Shown: in pieces, positions 62,391 through 64,000 of the stretch
Position numbering within the stretch: the stretch's first letter is position 1
Layout of the letters: every line of letters begins with the position of its first letter
DNA from: Haloterrigena salina JCM 13891
Lineage (GTDB): Archaea > Halobacteriota > Halobacteria > Halobacteriales > Natrialbaceae
DNA: 64,000 nucleotides
Direction of reading: 5' to 3'
Assembly: GCF_000337495.1 (NCBI RefSeq)
Contig: NZ_AOIS01000013.1
Coordinates: forward strand, 1,732 to 65,731
Notes under the pieces: generated by a model
Told to the model about the DNA's origin: nothing
The model's database searches: none
The model's input: the letters and a program-made list of their open reading frames with translations, nothing else
Translations under genes and position numbers: made by a program

Positions 62391-62519
62391 CGCTCGTCGG
62401 TGCCACGAGAGTGTGAGTGAAAATTGGGTTAGTAGCGGATAAGAACTACGCACCGAAGAAACTGATTCAGAATTCGTTGGAGGAGAAATCTTATCCCTCG
62501 AATCAGCCAAAAATAAATC

Positions 62520-62735
62520 ATGGCGGCTAACACGACAGATTCGGGCGATAGTCTGTTTGTCCGACTCCCGTGGGGTGTGAAAATCGGACTTGCACTGATT
62601 AGTTTCGTGTACGGTGTGGTGATATTGTCCGACACTATCGAGGACCCCATTCCATCAAACGTATGGGCAGTCGTGTGGTTCGCGGTAGCTGGCTACCTGC
62701 TTGTGCGTGCGGTACGCCTGAGTAGGCAGTCATGA
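62520..62735 (+). CDS. 71-residue membrane protein, unknown
   Basis: MAANTTDSGDSLFVRLPWGV, then two helices (KIGLALISFVYGVVILSDTI, VWAVVWFAVAGYLLVRAVRL). A TATA-like TCTTATCCC about 28 bases upstream supports a leaderless start. The gene is in a more AT-rich stretch than its neighbours. No family recognised. Confidence 0.62.
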   Translation: MAANTTDSGDSLFVRLPWGVKIGLALISFVYGVVILSDTIEDPIPSNVWAVVWFAVAGYLLVRAVRLSRQS

Positions 62736-62843
62736 GACACTCGCATACGTAGTTACCAAACTGCCTGACTCAGTTTCAAGCATGGGTATGAATAAAGAAA
62801 TCGCGCTACTATCTACCGATACCGATCCACGACAGGACCGATC

Positions 62844-63404
62844 TCAGTTTCCGTCGTCGTACTCGTACTCGGCTTCGGGGTCCTCGACGCCCTCGGTCCG
62901 GGAGCCGACCCAGGCGCCGAGCGAGAGCCCGTAGACGAGGTGACCCGCGTGGAACAACGCGAGTTCGTCGGCCTCGAGTCGGATGTCCAGCAGTTCCTTC
63001 AGCATGAACTGCGAGCCGAACGCCGAGAGGACCATCCCGTAGATCGAGCCCCAGACGAGCCCGCGTTGCTCGGGTTCGATCGCCCGCTCGGCGTCCTGGA
63101 GGGCGAACAGGCCGCCGAAGATCGCCCCCGCCTGAATCCCGTAGACGAAGTGGAGGACGAGCCCCATGAACGTGTGCTCCTCGGGGTCGTCGCCGGTGAC
63201 GTACTGCGCCCAGAAGTTCGCCGACGGCGGCAGCGACCGCAGGATCGGCAGCCGGAACGCCGTCATGATGATCGTCGCGACGAACCCGGCCTGAATCCCA
63301 CGGAGGACGGCGCCGGCGAGGTGCTCCTGTCGCGAGTGTCTGTCGGTGGCCTCCGTGTCCCCCTCGGTCTCGGCGATCGATCGTAGGCGGTCGGATACGG
63401 ACAT
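62844..63404 (-). CDS. Four-helix membrane protein, unknown
   Basis: 186 residues. After a polar start (RLRSIAETEGDTEATDRHSR) come four hydrophobic segments: AVLRGIQAGFVATIIMTAFR, MGLVLHFVYGIQAGAIFGGL, GLVWGSIYGMVLSAFGSQFM and FHAGHLVYGLSLGAWVGSRT. The repeated HFVYGIQAG/HLVYGLSLG pattern shows an internal duplication. It resembles the YagU/DUF6789-type haloarchaeal membrane families, but I cannot assign one firmly. Acidic C-terminus. Confidence 0.72.
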   Translation of the reverse strand: MSVSDRLRSIAETEGDTEATDRHSRQEHLAGAVLRGIQAGFVATIIMTAFRLPILRSLPPSANFWAQYVTGDDPEEHTFMGLVLHFVYGIQAGAIFGGLFALQDAERAIEPEQRGLVWGSIYGMVLSAFGSQFMLKELLDIRLEADELALFHAGHLVYGLSLGAWVGSRTEGVEDPEAEYEYDDGN

Positions 63405-63551
63405 CGTATGTCCGTGTGTCTACCACGAACGGCTCCTTAACCGCCCGGCGTGCAGTGGACGGGCGCTCGAAGTACCGACGGTCGACGACCGCGGGAATGC
63501 TCGGTTCATCGACAGTATTTTCTACCGATAATGGATAGAATCCTAATAGGA

Positions 63552-64000
63552 ATGCGAACGGTTCCGCTCGACGGCCCGTCGATTGCGGTCGGCGCTTACG
63601 TCGGACTGAGTGGCTACCTCGTCGGAACGATCGTCGGCATCGACGGTGCAGATACGGGGTTGCTCACCGGCTGTGGTCTCGTCTGGCTGATCGTCGCCCT
63701 GGCGGTCGGTAGTCGGCCGGCGCTGTGGGTCTCGCTGGGCAGTCGGCGACTGCTCGCAGTGCCGATGGTCGTCGCGACGGGACCGTTGCTCGTGCTCGTC
63801 TTCGGAACGGAGTTCGGCGCGTTCGATGCATCGCTGTCGCTCCTGCTCTGTCTCTGTGGACTCGCGGTCCTCGGCCTCGTGATCTGGCTGCTCGGAAACG
63901 GGGCCTACGCCGCCCGGGCGGCGGGCGAACTGCGCGCGTACTGGATTGCAAAACCGGATCCGGGTCGACGGCGGCAACACCGCCGCTGGGGCTTGCTGCT
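63552..64000 (+). CDS. Membrane protein, N-terminal part (cut by window edge)
   Basis: Open from ATG at 63552 to the last base, 149 codons without a stop. MRTVPLDGPSIAVGAYVGLS begins the first of about four helices (SGYLVGTIVGIDGAD, LLTGCGLVWLIVALAVGS, LLAVPMVVATGPLLVLVFGT, LLLCLCGLAVLGLVIWLLG), followed by a basic loop KPDPGRRRQHRRWG. A TATA-like TATTTTCTAC is about 31 bases upstream. No family recognised from this part. Confidence 0.65.
   Translation, partial: MRTVPLDGPSIAVGAYVGLSGYLVGTIVGIDGADTGLLTGCGLVWLIVALAVGSRPALWVSLGSRRLLAVPMVVATGPLLVLVFGTEFGAFDASLSLLLCLCGLAVLGLVIWLLGNGAYAARAAGELRAYWIAKPDPGRRRQHRRWGLL

Noticed and set aside
60969-62510. Long minus-strand frame extending the cupin gene through gshA
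   Set aside because: Antisense to the recognised ligase; the cupin start at 60968 has its own TATA box.

Overview
The window comes from a haloarchaeon, most likely of the Natrialbales (Natrinema/Haloterrigena-like); that genus guess is inference. The evidence is high GC with very acidic predicted proteins, Tat leaders on exported proteins, TATA boxes about 25-30 bases upstream of start codons with little or no leader, many ATGA/TGATG gene overlaps, and many families found mainly in haloarchaea (HalOD1, DUF5784-like, DUF5786-like, NMD3, Taw2, RadA). No rRNA, tRNA, CRISPR array, transposase or integrase was recognised. Both ends cut through genes (an ABC permease on the left, a membrane protein on the right).

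Layout. 1-8.2 kb: two paralogous drug/antibiotic-type ABC exporter modules on the minus strand flank an AT-richer stretch. That stretch holds a halocin C8-like antimicrobial precursor whose Tat signal peptide is split by an in-frame TGA, a convergent triple bPH2 (YdbT-like) membrane protein and a 34-residue peptide gene. 8.6-14.6 kb: Fe-S assembly genes (sufS, sufU) mixed with small metabolic genes, a ComB-like phosphatase and a PHP phosphoesterase. 14.7-23.8 kb: a compact six-gene siderophore operon (dat-ddc-iucA-iucB-iucD-iucC) in the order of rhbABCDEF, behind two copies of an iron-box-like palindrome. 24-45 kb: housekeeping and conserved genes (RadA, a histidine kinase, PspAB/HtpX stress pair, NMD3, Taw2, an XPD-like helicase, an alcohol dehydrogenase), PQQ-type propeller proteins and several very small genes. 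45-64 kb: ferredoxin, a TrmB regulator, an MFS transporter, two haem-synthesis genes (hemB, hemL), an ammonium channel fused to its own PII regulator, a quinol-type nitric oxide reductase, two ferritin-like DUF892 proteins and a gamma-glutamylcysteine ligase.

How the genes connect. Iron is a recurring theme: SufS and SufU build Fe-S clusters, the siderophore operon gathers iron under probable DtxR-type control, HemB and HemL make haem precursors, and NorZ, ferredoxin and the XPD-like helicase use iron cofactors. The most unusual places are the halocin locus (2.9-5.9 kb), the Amt-PII fusion with a tiny coupled upstream gene (49.9-51.8 kb), hairpin-rich cassettes inserted in frame in two genes, and two origin-box-like repeats spaced exactly 120 bases apart near 32.3 kb.
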